Source of the DNA: Corella eumyota
Taxonomy: Eukaryota; Chordata; Ascidiacea; Phlebobranchia; Corellidae
Assembly (NCBI GenBank): GCA_963082875.1
Contig: OY720103.1
Coordinates: 8,184,001 to 8,248,000, forward strand
Direction of reading: 5' to 3'
DNA length: 64,000 bases
Below, piece by piece: positions 22,533 through 34,095 of the stretch; position 1 is the stretch's first letter; every line of letters begins with the position of its first letter. The position numbers were made by a program, and so were the translations under genes. Under the pieces are notes generated by a model, which was not told the origin of the DNA, made no database searches, and was given only the letters and a program-made list of their open reading frames with translations.

Positions 22533-22638
22533 CACGTTGAGTACACCCCATCTCGTCCGATCTGGGAAGTTAAGCAACGTCGGGCCCGGTTAGTACTTGG
22601 ATGGGTGACCGCCTGGGAATACCGGGTGTCGTAGGCAT
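22533..22638 (+). pseudogene. 5S rRNA, 5'-truncated
   Basis: Class T1. Confidence 0.85.
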
Positions 22639-22805
22639 TTTATAAGTTTTTTAGCATATTAGAAAGTACCTTATGTAGAAGTCATTTTTTATCAAAATTT
22701 TTGAAAATTAATATATTTGATATAACTGCTAAGGGACGCAAGTCATTTATTTTATTTTAAATATACACGGTTAATGATAAATGTGTTGGCTCACCACATC
22801 ACATT

Positions 22806-22925
22806 GCCTACGACCATACCACGTTGAGTACACCCCATCTCGTCCGATCTGGGAAGTTAAGCAACGTCGGGCCCGGTTAGTACTTGGATGGGTGACCGCC
22901 TGGGAATACCGGGTGTCGTAGGCAT
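22806..22925 (+). rRNA. 5S rRNA, full length
   Basis: Class F3. Confidence 0.97.
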
Positions 22926-23086
22926 TTTATAAGTTTTATAGCATATTAGAAAGTACTTTATGTAGAAGTCATTTTTTATCAAAATTTTTGAAAATTAATA
23001 TATTTGATATAACTTCTAAGGGACGCAAGTCATTTATTTTATTTTAAATATACACGGTTAATGATAAATGTGTTGGCTCACCACAT

Positions 23087-23192
23087 CACGTTGAGTACAC
23101 CCCATCTCGTCCGATCTGGGAAGTTAAGCAACGTCGGGCCCGGTTAGTACTTGGATGGGTGACCGCCTGGGAATACCGGGTGTCGTAGGCAT
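23087..23192 (+). pseudogene. 5S rRNA, 5'-truncated
   Basis: Class T1. 3' flank lacks T4. Confidence 0.85.
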
Positions 23193-23353
23193 TTAATAAG
23201 TTTTATAGCATATTAGAAAGTACTTTATGTAGAAGTCATTTTTTATCAAAATTTTTGAAAACTAATATATTTGATATAATTGCTTAGCGACGCAAGTCAT
23301 TTATTTTATTTTAAATATACACGGTTAATGATAAATGTGTTGGCTCACCACAT

Positions 23354-23459
23354 CACGTTGAGTACACCCCATCTCGTCCGATCTGGGAAGTTAAGCAACG
23401 TCGGGCCCGGTTAGTACTTGGATGGGTGACCGCCTGGGAATACCGGGTGTCGTAGGCAT
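23354..23459 (+). pseudogene. 5S rRNA, 5'-truncated
   Basis: Class T2. Confidence 0.85.
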
Positions 23460-23620
23460 TTTATAAGTTTTATAGCATATTAGAAAGTACTTTATGTAGA
23501 AGTCATTTTTTATCAAAATTTTTGAAAATTAATATATTTGATATAACTTCTAAGGGACGCAAGTCATTTATTTTATTTTAAATATACACGGTTAATGATA
23601 AATGTGTTGGCTCACCACAT

Positions 23621-23726
23621 CACGTTGAGTACACCCCATCTCGTCCGATCTGGGAAGTTAAGCAACGTCGGGCCCGGTTAGTACTTGGATGGGTGACCGC
23701 CTGGGAATACCGGGTGTCGTAGGCAT
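23621..23726 (+). pseudogene. 5S rRNA, 5'-truncated
   Basis: Class T1. Confidence 0.85.
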
Positions 23727-23893
23727 TTTATAAGTTTTTTAGCATATTAGAAAGTACCTTATGTATAAGTCATTTTTTATCAAAATTTTTGAAAATTAAT
23801 ATATTTGATATAACTGCTAAGGGACGCAAGTCATTTATTTTATTTTAAATATACACGGTTAATGATAAATGTGTTGGCTCACCACATCACATT

Positions 23894-24013
23894 GCCTACG
23901 ACCATACCACGTTGAGTACACCCCATCTCGTCCGATCTGGGAAGTTAAGCAACGTCGGGCCCGGTTAGTACTTGGATGGGTGACCGCCTGGGAATACCGG
24001 GTGTCGTAGGCAT
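23894..24013 (+). rRNA. 5S rRNA, full length
   Basis: Class F4. Confidence 0.97.
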
Positions 24014-24174
24014 TTTATAAGTTTTATAGCATATTAGAAAGTACTTTATGTAGAAGTCATTTTTTATCAAAATTTTTGAAAATTAATATATTTGATATAA
24101 CTTCTAAGGGACGCAAGTCATTTATTTTATTTTAAATATACACGGTTAATGATAAATGTGTTGGCTCACCACAT

Positions 24175-24280
24175 CACGTTGAGTACACCCCATCTCGTCC
24201 GATCTGGGAAGTTAAGCAACGTCGGGCCCGGTTAGTACTTGGATGGGTGACCGCCTGGGAATACCGGGTGTCGTAGGCAT
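24175..24280 (+). pseudogene. 5S rRNA, 5'-truncated
   Basis: Class T1. Confidence 0.85.
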
Positions 24281-24447
24281 TTTATAAGTTTTATAGCATA
24301 TTAGAAAGTACTTTATGTAGAAGTCATTTTTTATCAAAATTTTTGAAAACTAATATATTTGATATAATTGCTAAGCGACGCAAGTCATTTATTTTATTTT
24401 AAATATACACGGTTAATGATAAATGTGTTGGCTCACCACATCACATT

Positions 24448-24567
24448 GCCTACGACCATACCACGTTGAGTACACCCCATCTCGTCCGATCTGGGAAGTT
24501 AAGCAACGTCGGGCCCGGTTAGTACTTGGATGGGTGACCGCCTGGGAATACCGGGTGTCGTAGGCAT
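24448..24567 (+). rRNA. 5S rRNA, full length
   Basis: Class F1. 3' flank lacks T4. Confidence 0.97.
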
Positions 24568-24728
24568 TTAATAAGTTTTATAGCATATTAGAAAGTACTT
24601 TATGTAGAAGTCATTTTTTATCAAAATTTTTGAAAACTAATATATTTGATATAATTGCTTAGCGACGCAAGTCATTTATTTTATTTTAAATATACACGGT
24701 TAATGATAAATGTGTTGGCTCACCACAT

Positions 24729-24834
24729 CACGTTGAGTACACCCCATCTCGTCCGATCTGGGAAGTTAAGCAACGTCGGGCCCGGTTAGTACTTGGATGG
24801 GTGACCGCCTGGGAATACCGGGTGTCGTAGGCAT
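24729..24834 (+). pseudogene. 5S rRNA, 5'-truncated
   Basis: Class T2. Confidence 0.85.
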
Positions 24835-24995
24835 TTTATAAGTTTTATAGCATATTAGAAAGTACTTTATGTAGAAGTCATTTTTTATCAAAATTTTTGA
24901 AAATTAATATATTTGATATAACTTCTAAGGGACGCAAGTCATTTATTTTATTTTAAATATACACGGTTAATGATAAATGTGTTGGCTCACCACAT

Positions 24996-25101
24996 CACGT
25001 TGAGTACACCCCATCTCGTCCGATCTGGGAAGTTAAGCAACGTCGGGCCCGGTTAGTACTTGGATGGGTGACCGCCTGGGAATACCGGGTGACGTAGGCA
25101 T
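24996..25101 (+). pseudogene. 5S rRNA, 5'-truncated, T111A
   Basis: Class T1 with T111A, exactly 15,434 bp from its partner at 9562. Confidence 0.85.
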
Positions 25102-25268
25102 TTTATAAGTTTTTTAGCATATTAGAAAGTACCTTATGTATAAGTCATTTTTTATCAAAATTTTTGAAAATTAATATATTTGATATAACTGCTAAGGGAC
25201 GCAAGTCATTTATTTTATTTTAAATATACACGGTTAATGATAAATGTGTTGGCTCACCACATCACATT

Positions 25269-25388
25269 GCCTACGACTATACCACGTTGAGTACACCCCA
25301 TCTCGTCCGATCTGGGAAGTTAAGCAACGTCGGGCCCGGTTAGTACTTGGATGGGTGACCGCCTGGGAATACCGGGTGTCGTAGGCAT
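25269..25388 (+). rRNA. 5S rRNA, full length, C10T
   Basis: Class F4 with C10T. Confidence 0.95.
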
Positions 25389-25549
25389 TTTATAAGTTTT
25401 ATAGCATATTAGAAAGTACTTTATGTAGAAGTCATTTTTTATCAAAATTTTTGAAAATTAATATATTTGATATAACTTCTAAGGGACGCAAGTCATTTAT
25501 TTTATTTTAAATATACACGGTTAATGATAAATGTGTTGGCTCACCACAT

Positions 25550-25655
25550 CACGTTGAGTACACCCCATCTCGTCCGATCTGGGAAGTTAAGCAACGTCGG
25601 GCCCGGTTAGTACTTGGATGGGTGACCGCCTGGGAATACCGGGTGTCGTAGGCAT
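25550..25655 (+). pseudogene. 5S rRNA, 5'-truncated
   Basis: Class T1. Confidence 0.85.
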
Positions 25656-25822
25656 TTTATAAGTTTTATAGCATATTAGAAAGTACTTTATGTAGAAGTC
25701 ATTTTTTATCAAAATTTTTGAAAACTAATATATTTGATATAATTGCTAAGCGACGCAAGTCATTTATTTTATTTTAAATATACACGGTTAATGATAAATG
25801 TGTTGGCTCACCACATCACATT

Positions 25823-25942
25823 GCCTACGACCATACCACGTTGAGTACACCCCATCTCGTCCGATCTGGGAAGTTAAGCAACGTCGGGCCCGGTTAGTAC
25901 TTGGATGGGTGACCGCCTGGGAATACCGGGTGTCGTAGGCAT
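25823..25942 (+). rRNA. 5S rRNA, full length
   Basis: Class F1. 3' flank lacks T4. Confidence 0.97.
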
Positions 25943-26103
25943 TTAATAAGTTTTATAGCATATTAGAAAGTACTTTATGTAGAAGTCATTTTTTATCAAA
26001 ATTTTTGAAAACTAATATATTTGATATAATTGCTTAGCGACGCAAGTCATTTATTTTATTTTAAATATACACGGTTAATGATAAATGTGTTGGCTCACCA
26101 CAT

Positions 26104-26209
26104 CACGTTGAGTACACCCCATCTCGTCCGATCTGGGAAGTTAAGCAACGTCGGGCCCGGTTAGTACTTGGATGGGTGACCGCCTGGGAATACCGGGTGT
26201 CGTAGGCAT
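26104..26209 (+). pseudogene. 5S rRNA, 5'-truncated
   Basis: Class T2. Confidence 0.85.
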
Positions 26210-26370
26210 TTTATAAGTTTTATAGCATATTAGAAAGTACTTTATGTAGAAGTCATTTTTTATCAAAATTTTTGAAAATTAATATATTTGATATAACTTC
26301 TAAGGGACGCAAGTCATTTATTTTATTTTAAATATACACGGTTAATGATAAATGTGTTGGCTCACCACAT

Positions 26371-26476
26371 CACGTTGAGTACACCCCATCTCGTCCGATC
26401 TGGGAAGTTAAGCAACGTCGGGCCCGGTTAGTACTTGGATGGGTGACCGCCTGGGAATACCGGGTGTCGTAGGCAT
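26371..26476 (+). pseudogene. 5S rRNA, 5'-truncated
   Basis: Class T1. Confidence 0.85.
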
Positions 26477-26643
26477 TTTATAAGTTTTTTAGCATATTAG
26501 AAAGTACCTTATGTATAAGTCATTTTTTATCAAAATTTTTGAAAATTAATATATTTGATATAACTGCTAAGGGACGCAAGTCATTTATTTTATTTTAAAT
26601 ATACACGGTTAATGATAAATGTGTTGGCTCACCACATCACATT

Positions 26644-26763
26644 GCCTACGACCATACCACGTTGAGTACACCCCATCTCGTCCGATCTGGGAAGTTAAGC
26701 AACGTCGGGCCCGGTTAGTACTTGGATGGGTGACCGCCTGGGAATACCGGGTGTCGTAGGCAT
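26644..26763 (+). rRNA. 5S rRNA, full length
   Basis: Class F4. Confidence 0.97.
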
Positions 26764-26924
26764 TTTATAAGTTTTATAGCATATTAGAAAGTACTTTATG
26801 TAGAAGTCATTTTTTATCAAAATTTTTGAAAATTAATATATTTGATATAACTTCTAAGGGACGCAAGTCATTTATTTTATTTTAAATATACACGGTTAAT
26901 GATAAATGTGTTGGCTCACCACAT

Positions 26925-27030
26925 CACGTTGAGTACACCCCATCTCGTCCGATCTGGGAAGTTAAGCAACGTCGGGCCCGGTTAGTACTTGGATGGGTGA
27001 CCGCCTGGGAATACCGGGTGTCGTAGGCAT
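26925..27030 (+). pseudogene. 5S rRNA, 5'-truncated
   Basis: Class T1. 3' flank lacks T4. Confidence 0.85.
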
Positions 27031-27191
27031 TTAATAAGTTTTATAGCATATTAGAAAGTACTTTATGTAGAAGTCATTTTTTATCAAAATTTTTGAAAAC
27101 TAATATATTTGATATAATTGCTTAGCGACGCAAGTCATTTATTTTATTTTAAATATACACGGTTAATGATAAATGTGTTGGCTCACCACAT

Positions 27192-27297
27192 CACGTTGAG
27201 TACACCCCATCTCGTCCGATCTGGGAAGTTAAGCAACGTCGGGCCCGGTTAGTACTTGGATGGGTGACCGCCTGGGAATACCGGGTGTCGTAGGCAT
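27192..27297 (+). pseudogene. 5S rRNA, 5'-truncated
   Basis: Class T2. Confidence 0.85.
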
Positions 27298-27458
27298 TTT
27301 ATAAGTTTTATAGCATATTAGAAAGTACTTTATGTAGAAGTCATTTTTTATCAAAATTTTTGAAAATTAATATATTTGATATAACTTCTAAGGGACGCAA
27401 GTCATTTATTTTATTTTAAATATACACGGTTAATGATAAATGTGTTGGCTCACCACAT

Positions 27459-27564
27459 CACGTTGAGTACACCCCATCTCGTCCGATCTGGGAAGTTAAG
27501 CAACGTCGGGCCCGGTTAGTACTTGGATGGGTGACCGCCTGGGAATACCGGGTGTCGTAGGCAT
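27459..27564 (+). pseudogene. 5S rRNA, 5'-truncated
   Basis: Class T1. Confidence 0.85.
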
Positions 27565-27731
27565 TTTATAAGTTTTTTAGCATATTAGAAAGTACCTTAT
27601 GTATAAGTCATTTTTTATCAAAATTTTTGAAAATTAATATATTTGATATAACTGCTAAGGGACGCAAGTCATTTATTTTATTTTAAATATACACGGTTAA
27701 TGATAAATGTGTTGGCTCACCACATCACATT

Positions 27732-27851
27732 GCCTACGACCATACCACGTTGAGTACACCCCATCTCGTCCGATCTGGGAAGTTAAGCAACGTCGGGCCC
27801 GGTTAGTACTTGGATGGGTGACCGCCTGGGAATACCGGGTGTCGTAGGCAT
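27732..27851 (+). rRNA. 5S rRNA, full length
   Basis: Class F4. Confidence 0.97.
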
Positions 27852-28012
27852 TTTATAAGTTTTATAGCATATTAGAAAGTACTTTATGTAGAAGTCATTT
27901 TTTATCAAAATTTTTGAAAATTAATATATTTGATATAACTTCTAAGGGACGCAAGTCATTTATTTTATTTTAAATATACACGGTTAATGATAAATGTGTT
28001 GGCTCACCACAT

Positions 28013-28118
28013 CACGTTGAGTACACCCCATCTCGTCCGATCTGGGAAGTTAAGCAACGTCGGGCCCGGTTAGTACTTGGATGGGTGACCGCCTGGGAAT
28101 ACCGGGTGTCGTAGGCAT
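28013..28118 (+). pseudogene. 5S rRNA, 5'-truncated
   Basis: Class T1. Confidence 0.85.
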
Positions 28119-28285
28119 TTTATAAGTTTTATAGCATATTAGAAAGTACTTTATGTAGAAGTCATTTTTTATCAAAATTTTTGAAAACTAATATATTTGA
28201 TATAATTGCTAAGCGACGCAAGTCATTTATTTTATTTTAAATATACACGGTTAATGATAAATGTGTTGGCTCACCACATCACATT

Positions 28286-28405
28286 GCCTACGACCATACC
28301 ACGTTGAGTACACCCCATCTCGTCCGATCTGGGAAGTTAAGCAACGTCGGGCCCGGTTAGTACTTGGATGGGTGACCGCCTGGGAATACCGGGTGTCGTA
28401 GGCAT
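28286..28405 (+). rRNA. 5S rRNA, full length
   Basis: Class F1. 3' flank lacks T4. Confidence 0.97.
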
Positions 28406-28566
28406 TTAATAAGTTTTATAGCATATTAGAAAGTACTTTATGTAGAAGTCATTTTTTATCAAAATTTTTGAAAACTAATATATTTGATATAATTGCTTAG
28501 CGACGCAAGTCATTTATTTTATTTTAAATATACACGGTTAATGATAAATGTGTTGGCTCACCACAT

Positions 28567-28672
28567 CACGTTGAGTACACCCCATCTCGTCCGATCTGGG
28601 AAGTTAAGCAACGTCGGGCCCGGTTAGTACTTGGATGGGTGACCGCCTGGGAATACCGGGTGTCGTAGGCAT
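28567..28672 (+). pseudogene. 5S rRNA, 5'-truncated
   Basis: Class T2. Confidence 0.85.
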
Positions 28673-28833
28673 TTTATAAGTTTTATAGCATATTAGAAAG
28701 TACTTTATGTAGAAGTCATTTTTTATCAAAATTTTTGAAAATTAATATATTTGATATAACTTCTAAGGGACGCAAGTCATTTATTTTATTTTAAATATAC
28801 ACGGTTAATGATAAATGTGTTGGCTCACCACAT

Positions 28834-28939
28834 CACGTTGAGTACACCCCATCTCGTCCGATCTGGGAAGTTAAGCAACGTCGGGCCCGGTTAGTACTTG
28901 GATGGGTGACCGCCTGGGAATACCGGGTGTCGTAGGCAT
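28834..28939 (+). pseudogene. 5S rRNA, 5'-truncated
   Basis: Class T1. Confidence 0.85.
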
Positions 28940-29106
28940 TTTATAAGTTTTTTAGCATATTAGAAAGTACCTTATGTATAAGTCATTTTTTATCAAAATT
29001 TTTGAAAATTAATATATTTGATATAACTGCTAAGGGACGCAAGTCATTTATTTTATTTTAAATATACACGGTTAATGATAAATGTGTTGGCTCACCACAT
29101 CACATT

Positions 29107-29226
29107 GCCTACGACTATACCACGTTGAGTACACCCCATCTCGTCCGATCTGGGAAGTTAAGCAACGTCGGGCCCGGTTAGTACTTGGATGGGTGACCGC
29201 CTGGGAATACCGGGTGTCGTAGGCAT
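29107..29226 (+). rRNA. 5S rRNA, full length, C10T
   Basis: Class F4 with C10T; the last C10T copy, none seen to the right. Confidence 0.95.
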
Positions 29227-29387
29227 TTTATAAGTTTTATAGCATATTAGAAAGTACTTTATGTAGAAGTCATTTTTTATCAAAATTTTTGAAAATTAAT
29301 ATATTTGATATAACTTCTAAGGGACGCAAGTCATTTATTTTATTTTAAATATACACGGTTAATGATAAATGTGTTGGCTCACCACAT

Positions 29388-29493
29388 CACGTTGAGTACA
29401 CCCCATCTCGTCCGATCTGGGAAGTTAAGCAACGTCGGGCCCGGTTAGTACTTGGATGGGTGACCGCCTGGGAATACCGGGTGTCGTAGGCAT
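29388..29493 (+). pseudogene. 5S rRNA, 5'-truncated
   Basis: Class T1. Confidence 0.85.
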
Positions 29494-29660
29494 TTTATAA
29501 GTTTTATAGCATATTAGAAAGTACTTTATGTAGAAGTCATTTTTTATCAAAATTTTTGAAAACTAATATATTTGATATAATTGCTAAGCGACGCAAGTCA
29601 TTTATTTTATTTTAAATATACACGGTTAATGATAAATGTGTTGGCTCACCACATCACATT

Positions 29661-29780
29661 GCCTACGACCATACCACGTTGAGTACACCCCATCTCGTCC
29701 GATCTGGGAAGTTAAGCAACGTCGGGCCCGGTTAGTACTTGGATGGGTGACCGCCTGGGAATACCGGGTGTCGTAGGCAT
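29661..29780 (+). rRNA. 5S rRNA, full length
   Basis: Class F1. 3' flank lacks T4. Confidence 0.97.
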
Positions 29781-29941
29781 TTAATAAGTTTTATAGCATA
29801 TTAGAAAGTACTTTATGTAGAAGTCATTTTTTATCAAAATTTTTGAAAACTAATATATTTGATATAATTGCTTAGCGACGCAAGTCATTTATTTTATTTT
29901 AAATATACACGGTTAATGATAAATGTGTTGGCTCACCACAT

Positions 29942-30047
29942 CACGTTAAGTACACCCCATCTCGTCCGATCTGGGAAGTTAAGCAACGTCGGGCCCGGTT
30001 AGTACTTGGATGGGTGACCGCCTGGGAATACCGGGTGTCGTAGGCAT
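29942..30047 (+). pseudogene. 5S rRNA, 5'-truncated, G21A
   Basis: Class T2A. Confidence 0.85.
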
Positions 30048-30208
30048 TTTATAAGTTTTATAGCATATTAGAAAGTACTTTATGTAGAAGTCATTTTTTA
30101 TCAAAATTTTTGAAAACTAATATATTTGATATAACTGCTAAGGGACGCAAGTCATTTATTTTATTTTAAATATACACGGTTAATGATAAATGTGTTGGCT
30201 CACCACAT

Positions 30209-30314
30209 CACGTTGAGTACACCCCATCTCGTCCGATCTGGGAAGTTAAGCAACGTCGGGCCCGGTTAGTACTTGGATGGGTGACCGCCTGGGAATACCG
30301 GGTGTCGTAGGCAT
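30209..30314 (+). pseudogene. 5S rRNA, 5'-truncated
   Basis: Class T3. Confidence 0.85.
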
Positions 30315-30481
30315 TTTATAAGTTTTATAGCATATTAGAAAGTACTTTATGTAGAAGTCATTTTTTATCAAAATTTTTGAAAACTAATATATTTGATATA
30401 ATTGCTAAGCGACGCAAGTCATTTATTTTATTTTAAATATACACGGTTAATGATAAATGTGTTGGCTCACCACATCACATT

Positions 30482-30601
30482 GCCTACGACCATACCACGT
30501 TGAGTACACCCCATCTCGTCCGATCTGGGAAGTTAAGCAACGTCGGGCCCGGTTAGTACTTGGATGGGTGACCGCCTGGGAATACCGGGTGTCGTAGGCA
30601 T
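30482..30601 (+). rRNA. 5S rRNA, full length
   Basis: Class F1. Confidence 0.97.
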
Positions 30602-30762
30602 TTTATAAGTTTTTTAGCATATTAGAAAGTACCTTATGTATAAGTCATTTTTATAGAAATTTTTGAAAATTAATATATTTGATATAATTGCTAGGCGACG
30701 CAAGTCATTTATTTTATTTTAAATATACACGTTCAATGATAAATGTGTTGGCACATCACATT

Positions 30763-30882
30763 GCCTACGACCATACCACGTTGAGTACACCCCATCTCGT
30801 CCGATCTGGGAAGTTAAGCAACGTCGGGCCCGGTTAGTACTTGGATGGGTGACCGCCTGGGAATACCGGGTGTCGTAGGCAT
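30763..30882 (+). rRNA. 5S rRNA, full length
   Basis: Class F2, short leader. Confidence 0.96.
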
Positions 30883-31049
30883 TTTATAAGTTTTTTAGCA
30901 TATTAGAAAGTACCTTATGTAGAAGTCATTTTTTATCAAAATTTTTGAAAATTAATATATTTGATATAACTGCTAAGGGACGCAAGTCATTTATTTTATT
31001 TTAAATATACACGGTTAATGATAAATGTGTTGGCTCACCACATCACATT

Positions 31050-31169
31050 GCCTACGACCATACCACGTTGAGTACACCCCATCTCGTCCGATCTGGGAAG
31101 TTAAGCAACGTCGGGCCCGGTTAGTACTTGGATGGGTGACCGCCTGGGAATACCGGGTGTCGTAGGCAT
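31050..31169 (+). rRNA. 5S rRNA, full length
   Basis: Class F3. Confidence 0.97.
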
Positions 31170-31330
31170 TTTATAAGTTTTATAGCATATTAGAAAGTAC
31201 TTTATGTAGAAGTCATTTTTTATCAAAATTTTTGAAAATTAATATATTTGATATAACTTCTAAGGGACGCAAGTCATTTATTTTATTTTAAATATACACG
31301 GTTAATGATAAATGTGTTGGCTCACCACAT

Positions 31331-31436
31331 CACGTTGAGTACACCCCATCTCGTCCGATCTGGGAAGTTAAGCAACGTCGGGCCCGGTTAGTACTTGGAT
31401 GGGTGACCGCCTGGGAATACCGGGTGTCGTAGGCAT
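31331..31436 (+). pseudogene. 5S rRNA, 5'-truncated
   Basis: Class T1. Confidence 0.85.
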
Positions 31437-31603
31437 TTTATAAGTTTTATAGCATATTAGAAAGTACTTTATGTAGAAGTCATTTTTTATCAAAATTTTT
31501 GAAAACTAATATATTTGATATAATTGCTAAGCGACGCAAGTCATTTATTTTATTTTAAATATACACGGTTAATGATAAATGTGTTGGCTCACCACATCAC
31601 ATT

Positions 31604-31723
31604 GCCTACGACCATACCACGTTGAGTACACCCCATCTCGTCCGATCTGGGAAGTTAAGCAACGTCGGGCCCGGTTAGTACTTGGATGGGTGACCGCCTG
31701 GGAATACCGGGTGTCGTAGGCAT
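31604..31723 (+). rRNA. 5S rRNA, full length
   Basis: Class F1; last gene of the second 15,434-bp block. 3' flank lacks T4. Confidence 0.97.
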
Positions 31724-31884
31724 TTAATAAGTTTTATAGCATATTAGAAAGTACTTTATGTAGAAGTCATTTTTTATCAAAATTTTTGAAAACTAATATA
31801 TTTGATATAATTGCTTAGCGACGCAAGTCATTTATTTTATTTTAAATATACACGGTTAATGATAAATGTGTTGGCTCACCACAT

Positions 31885-31990
31885 CACGTTGAGTACACCC
31901 CATCTCGTCCGATCTGGGAAGTTAAGCAACGTCGGGCCCGGTTAGTACTTGGATTGGTGACCGCCTGGGAATACCGGGTGTCGTAGGCAT
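31885..31990 (+). pseudogene. 5S rRNA, 5'-truncated, G85T
   Basis: Class T2 with GGATTGGTGA in box C instead of GGATGGGTGA. The only copy with this change; it lies between the left and right block domains. Confidence 0.85.
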
Positions 31991-32151
31991 TTTATAAGTT
32001 TTATAGCATATTAGAAAGTACTTTATGTAGAAGTCATTTTTTATCAAAATTTTTGAAAATTAATATATTTGATATAACTTCTAAGGGACGCAAGTCATTT
32101 ATTTTATTTTAAATATACACGGTTAATGATAAATGTGTTGGCTCACCACAT

Positions 32152-32257
32152 CACGTTGAGTACACCCCATCTCGTCCGATCTGGGAAGTTAAGCAACGTC
32201 GGGCCCGGTTAGTACTTGGATGGGTGACCGCCTGGGAATACCGGGTGTCGTAGGCAT
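32152..32257 (+). pseudogene. 5S rRNA, 5'-truncated
   Basis: Class T1. Confidence 0.85.
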
Positions 32258-32424
32258 TTTATAAGTTTTTTAGCATATTAGAAAGTACCTTATGTAGAAG
32301 TCATTTTTTATCAAAATTTTTGAAAATTAATATATTTGATATAACTGCTAAGGGACGCAAGTCATTTATTTTATTTTAAATATACACGGTTAATGATAAA
32401 TGTGTTGGCTCACCACATCACATT

Positions 32425-32544
32425 GCCTACGACCATACCACGTTGAGTACACCCCATCTCGTCCGATCTGGGAAGTTAAGCAACGTCGGGCCCGGTTAGT
32501 ACTTGGATGGGTGACCGCCTGGGAATACCGGGTGTCGTAGGCAT
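32425..32544 (+). rRNA. 5S rRNA, full length
   Basis: Class F3. Confidence 0.97.
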
Positions 32545-32705
32545 TTTATAAGTTTTATAGCATATTAGAAAGTACTTTATGTAGAAGTCATTTTTTATCA
32601 AAATTTTTGAAAATTAATATATTTGATATAACTTCTAAGGGACGCAAGTCATTTATTTTATTTTAAATATACACGGTTAATGATAAATGTGTTGGCTCAC
32701 CACAT

Positions 32706-32811
32706 CACGTTGAGTACACCCCATCTCGTCCGATCTGGGAAGTTAAGCAACGTCGGGCCCGGTTAGTACTTGGATGGGTGACCGCCTGGGAATACCGGGT
32801 GTCGTAGGCAT
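32706..32811 (+). pseudogene. 5S rRNA, 5'-truncated
   Basis: Class T1. Confidence 0.85.
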
Positions 32812-32978
32812 TTTATAAGTTTTATAGCATATTAGAAAGTACTTTATGTAGAAGTCATTTTTTATCAAAATTTTTGAAAACTAATATATTTGATATAATT
32901 GCTAAGCGACGCAAGTCATTTATTTTATTTTAAATATATACGGTTAATGATAAATGTGTTGGCTCACCACATCACATT

Positions 32979-33098
32979 GCCTACGACCATACCACGTTGA
33001 GTACACCCCATCTCGTCCGATCTGGGAAGTTAAGCAACGTCGGGCCCGGTTAGTACTTGGATGGGTGACCGCCTGGGAATACCGGGTGTCGTAGGCAT
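32979..33098 (+). rRNA. 5S rRNA, full length
   Basis: Class F1 with the leader variant aaatatatacgg, a marker of the right half. 3' flank lacks T4. Confidence 0.97.
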
Positions 33099-33259
33099 TT
33101 AATAAGTTTTATAGCATATTAGAAAGTACTTTATGTAGAAGTCATTTTTTATCAAAATTTTTGAAAACTAATATATTTGATATAATTGCTTAGCGACGCA
33201 AGTCATTTATTTTATTTTAAATATACACGGTTAATGATAAATGTGTTGGCTCACCACAT

Positions 33260-33365
33260 CACGTTAAGTACACCCCATCTCGTCCGATCTGGGAAGTTAA
33301 GCAACGTCGGGCCCGGTTAGTACTTGGATGGGTGACCGCCTGGGAATACCGGGTGTCGTAGGCAT
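33260..33365 (+). pseudogene. 5S rRNA, 5'-truncated, G21A
   Basis: Class T2A. Confidence 0.85.
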
Positions 33366-33527
33366 TTTATAAGTTTTATAGCATATTAGAAAGTACTTTA
33401 TGTAGAAGTCATTTTTTATCAAAATTTTTGAAAACTAATATATTTGATATAATTGCTAAGCGACGCAAGTCATTTATTTTATTTTAAATATACACGTTCA
33501 ATGATAAATGTGTTGGCACATCACATT
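33366..33527 (+). repeat. Recombinant spacer, F1 head with F2 leader
   Basis: The first part has the F1 marks (ttttatagc, aaaactaat, attgctaagcg); the last part has the F2 marks (cacgttcaatg, ggcacatcac). The switch lies in the shared stretch after attgctaagcg. It fits loss of units by unequal exchange between an F1 and an F2 spacer. The same hybrid is at 44477-44638. Confidence 0.8.
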
Positions 33528-33647
33528 GCCTACGACCATACCACGTTGAGTACACCCCATCTCGTCCGATCTGGGAAGTTAAGCAACGTCGGGCCCGGTT
33601 AGTACTTGGATGGGTGACCGCCTGGGAATACCGGGTGTCGTAGGCAT
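33528..33647 (+). rRNA. 5S rRNA, full length
   Basis: Full gene on the F1/F2 recombinant spacer; unit of 282 bp. Confidence 0.96.
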
Positions 33648-33814
33648 TTTATAAGTTTTTTAGCATATTAGAAAGTACCTTATGTAGAAGTCATTTTTTA
33701 TCAAAATTTTTGAAAATTAATATATTTGATATAACTGCTAAGGGACGCAAGTCATTTATTTTATTTTAAATATACACGGTTAATGATAAATGTGTTGGCT
33801 CACCACATCACATT

Positions 33815-33934
33815 GCCTACGACCATACCACGTTGAGTACACCCCATCTCGTCCGATCTGGGAAGTTAAGCAACGTCGGGCCCGGTTAGTACTTGGATGG
33901 GTGACCGCCTGGGAATACCGGGTGTCGTAGGCAT
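33815..33934 (+). rRNA. 5S rRNA, full length
   Basis: Class F3. Confidence 0.97.
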
Positions 33935-34095
33935 TTTATAAGTTTTATAGCATATTAGAAAGTACTTTATGTAGAAGTCATTTTTTATCAAAATTTTTGA
34001 AAATTAATATATTTGATATAACTTCTAAGGGACGCAAGTCATTTATTTTATTTTAAATATACACGGTTAATGATAAATGTGTTGGCTCACCACAT

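Larger units (their letters stand above)
16290..31723 (+). repeat. 15,434-bp higher-order block, copy 2 (56 genes)
   Basis: Direct tandem repeat of copy 1. The match ends after the F1 gene at 31604, where a T2 unit stands instead of F2. Confidence 0.9.

Noticed and set aside
856-31723. The 15.4-kb duplication as a pure assembly fault
   Set aside because: Not excluded, but exact tandem copies with sensible class borders on both sides are also what unequal exchange makes. Left as a caveat to the finding because reads are needed.
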